In this document: in pieces, positions 63,033 through 64,000 of the stretch | Layout of the letters: every line of letters begins with the position of its first letter | Numbering within the stretch: position 1 is the stretch's first letter | Assembly (NCBI RefSeq): GCF_014490575.1 | Contig: NZ_CP061033.1 | Span: 186,001 to 250,000 of the forward strand | Direction: 5' to 3' | Origin: Corynebacterium zhongnanshanii | Lineage (GTDB): Bacteria; Actinomycetota; Actinomycetes; Mycobacteriales; Mycobacteriaceae | DNA: 64,000 nt | Notes under the pieces: model-generated | The model's input: only the letters and a program-made list of their open reading frames with translations | What the model was told of the DNA's origin: nothing | Database searches by the model: none | Program-made: the position numbers and the translations under genes

Positions 63033-63938
63033 ATGCGCATCGCAGTGATCCAAATGAACGCAGAGCCGGACGTCGAAGCGAATTTGGCGATTATCCGCAA
63101 ATACATCGCCTCCGGCGCCGCTAACGGCGCAGACCTCGTGGTGTTTCCCGAGGCCGCAATGTTCCCCTTCGACCACGGCCGGCTCGACACTGTGGCACAG
63201 CCACTCGACGGCCCCTTCGCCCAAGCGGTGATTGAGACCGCCCAGGAGCACGGGACCACTGCCGTGGTGGGTATGTTCACTCCAGCCGATACGGTCTTCC
63301 GCACTCCGGCCGGCGACATTGTGGAGGAGCTGCCCGAAGGCTCTGGCGAAGCTAATCGCGTGAACCGCGTGCACAACACACTGCTCGTGGCAGGCCCCAA
63401 CGGTGTGACTCACTACAACAAGATCCACACCTACGATGCCTTCGGTTACCGCGAATCGGATACCGTGAAGCCCGGCGACCGGCGCGTGGTGGTGGACGTG
63501 GCAGACACCACCATTGGCCTGGCGACCTGCTACGACATCCGCTTCCCTGGACACTTCGCGGCCCTGGCGTCTGCCGGTGCGAAGGTTATGATCGTGCCCA
63601 GTAGCTGGGCAGACGGTCCCGGGAAGCTGGATCAATGGCGCACCCTCACCATGGCGCGGGCGCTGGACTCCGCCAGCTACCTTGTTGCCGCGGGCATGGC
63701 GCGCCCCGGCTCGCCGGACCGCTACGGCTACGCGGACGGGCCTACCGGCATCGGACACTCGGTGGCCATCGGCCCGAACGGCGCGCGCCTGGCAGAGACA
63801 GGGTATGCCGCGCAGGTGCTGACCGTGGATATTGACCCCAATCGCGTGGATAAGATCCGCGAGACTGTTCCGGTGCTGGCGGGGCACAGAACAGATCTGG
63901 AGATCGGCGAAGGCGCGGAGCACTTCGAAGGGGTTTAG
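63033..63938 (+). CDS. Carbon-nitrogen hydrolase (nitrilase superfamily)
   Basis: The 301-residue enzyme has the nitrilase triad: Glu40 in VVFPEAAMF, Lys130 in HYNKIHTYDAFG and Cys166 in GLATCYDIRFPG. It resembles the deaminated-glutathione amidase and related omega-amidase branch, although the substrate is not certain. The ATG at 63033 gives MRIAVIQMNAEPD, the expected first strand. GGAGG precedes it by only three bases, so initiation may be weak, or leaderless from a nearby start. It diverges from the small DUF1023-linked protein gene across a 247-base gap. Confidence 0.88.
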   Translation: MRIAVIQMNAEPDVEANLAIIRKYIASGAANGADLVVFPEAAMFPFDHGRLDTVAQPLDGPFAQAVIETAQEHGTTAVVGMFTPADTVFRTPAGDIVEELPEGSGEANRVNRVHNTLLVAGPNGVTHYNKIHTYDAFGYRESDTVKPGDRRVVVDVADTTIGLATCYDIRFPGHFAALASAGAKVMIVPSSWADGPGKLDQWRTLTMARALDSASYLVAAGMARPGSPDRYGYADGPTGIGHSVAIGPNGARLAETGYAAQVLTVDIDPNRVDKIRETVPVLAGHRTDLEIGEGAEHFEGV

Positions 63939-63969
63939 AACCCCCGAAGGTTGAGCACAGCGAGGGCGT

Positions 63970-64000
63970 TTAGCCCTCCAGCGTGCGTGGCTTCGACCGA
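63970..64000 (-). CDS. Possible C-terminal end of a leftward gene
   Basis: Read on the minus strand, the last bases of the window translate to a short open stretch ending SKPRTLEG and a TAA at 63970-63972. The basic tail would suit a real protein end, but only ten codons are visible. No family can be assigned and the frame could be chance. Confidence 0.25.
   Translation of the reverse strand, partial: RSKPRTLEG

Overview
The window is chromosomal DNA of a high-GC actinobacterium of the mycolic-acid group, almost certainly a Corynebacterium. It carries the arabinogalactan/mycolate cluster also found in Mycobacterium (GT4, polytopic membrane protein, PorA/DUF3068 protein, acyltransferase, AftD, DUF2613 protein, LpqI). 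Its AlaT strongly resembles the C. glutamicum protein. Two perfect McbR-type boxes flank a ROK regulator, GlxR-like sites occur, and dnaK is preceded by two HspR (HAIR) boxes. The species cannot be fixed from sequence alone. No rRNA, tRNA, CRISPR array, prophage or intact IS element was seen.

Region 1 (1-13.3 kb) is cell-envelope core: the end of a glycosyltransferase, a membrane protein, a PgfA-like protein, a TmaT-like acyltransferase, the arabinofuranosyltransferase AftD, a DUF2613 miniprotein, a universal stress protein, the GH3 lipoprotein LpqI and a VanW-family protein. Region 2 (13.3-14.8 kb) holds two adjacent secreted proteins of similar build. Region 3 (15-29.8 kb) is a surface-polysaccharide locus. 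A rightward arm makes UDP-ManNAc and UDP-ManNAcA (WecB, WecC) and encodes three GT4 enzymes, a membrane protein and a GT2 enzyme. A converging leftward operon encodes a serine-hydrolase-like protein, an ABC exporter (Wzm/Wzt) and an asparagine-synthetase-like protein. Together these suggest a uronic-acid-containing glycan exported by the ABC route.

Region 4 (29.8-35.3 kb) is the most unusual. It is a tandem duplication of a two-gene module: a secreted protein with a Thr/Glu-rich stalk, followed by a class F-like sortase with a lipobox. Each copy has a GlxR-like site about 200 bp upstream, and the first also has a ten-C tract. The secreted proteins lack LPXTG and a membrane anchor but share an unusual C-terminus. 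Region 5 (35.3-41.5 kb) has an AbgT transporter, a GalE-like epimerase, AlaT and a Gly/Asn-rich membrane protein. Region 6 (40.2-44.7 kb) is a sulfur-scavenging locus: a ROK regulator diverges from a flavin reductase, an SfnG-like monooxygenase and an SfnB-like oxidoreductase.

Region 7 (44.8-50.7 kb) has an alkyladenine DNA glycosylase, a MITE-like element, a membrane Fe-S oxidoreductase with a Pro/Ala-rich tail of about 430 residues, and a lipase-like hydrolase. Region 8 (50.7-59.5 kb) is the dnaK-grpE-dnaJ-hspR stress locus, split between grpE and dnaJ by three opposite-strand genes (MFS exporter, XRE regulator, unknown protein). The right end has an APC permease, a DUF1023 hydrolase coupled to a small helical protein, and a nitrilase-superfamily enzyme.
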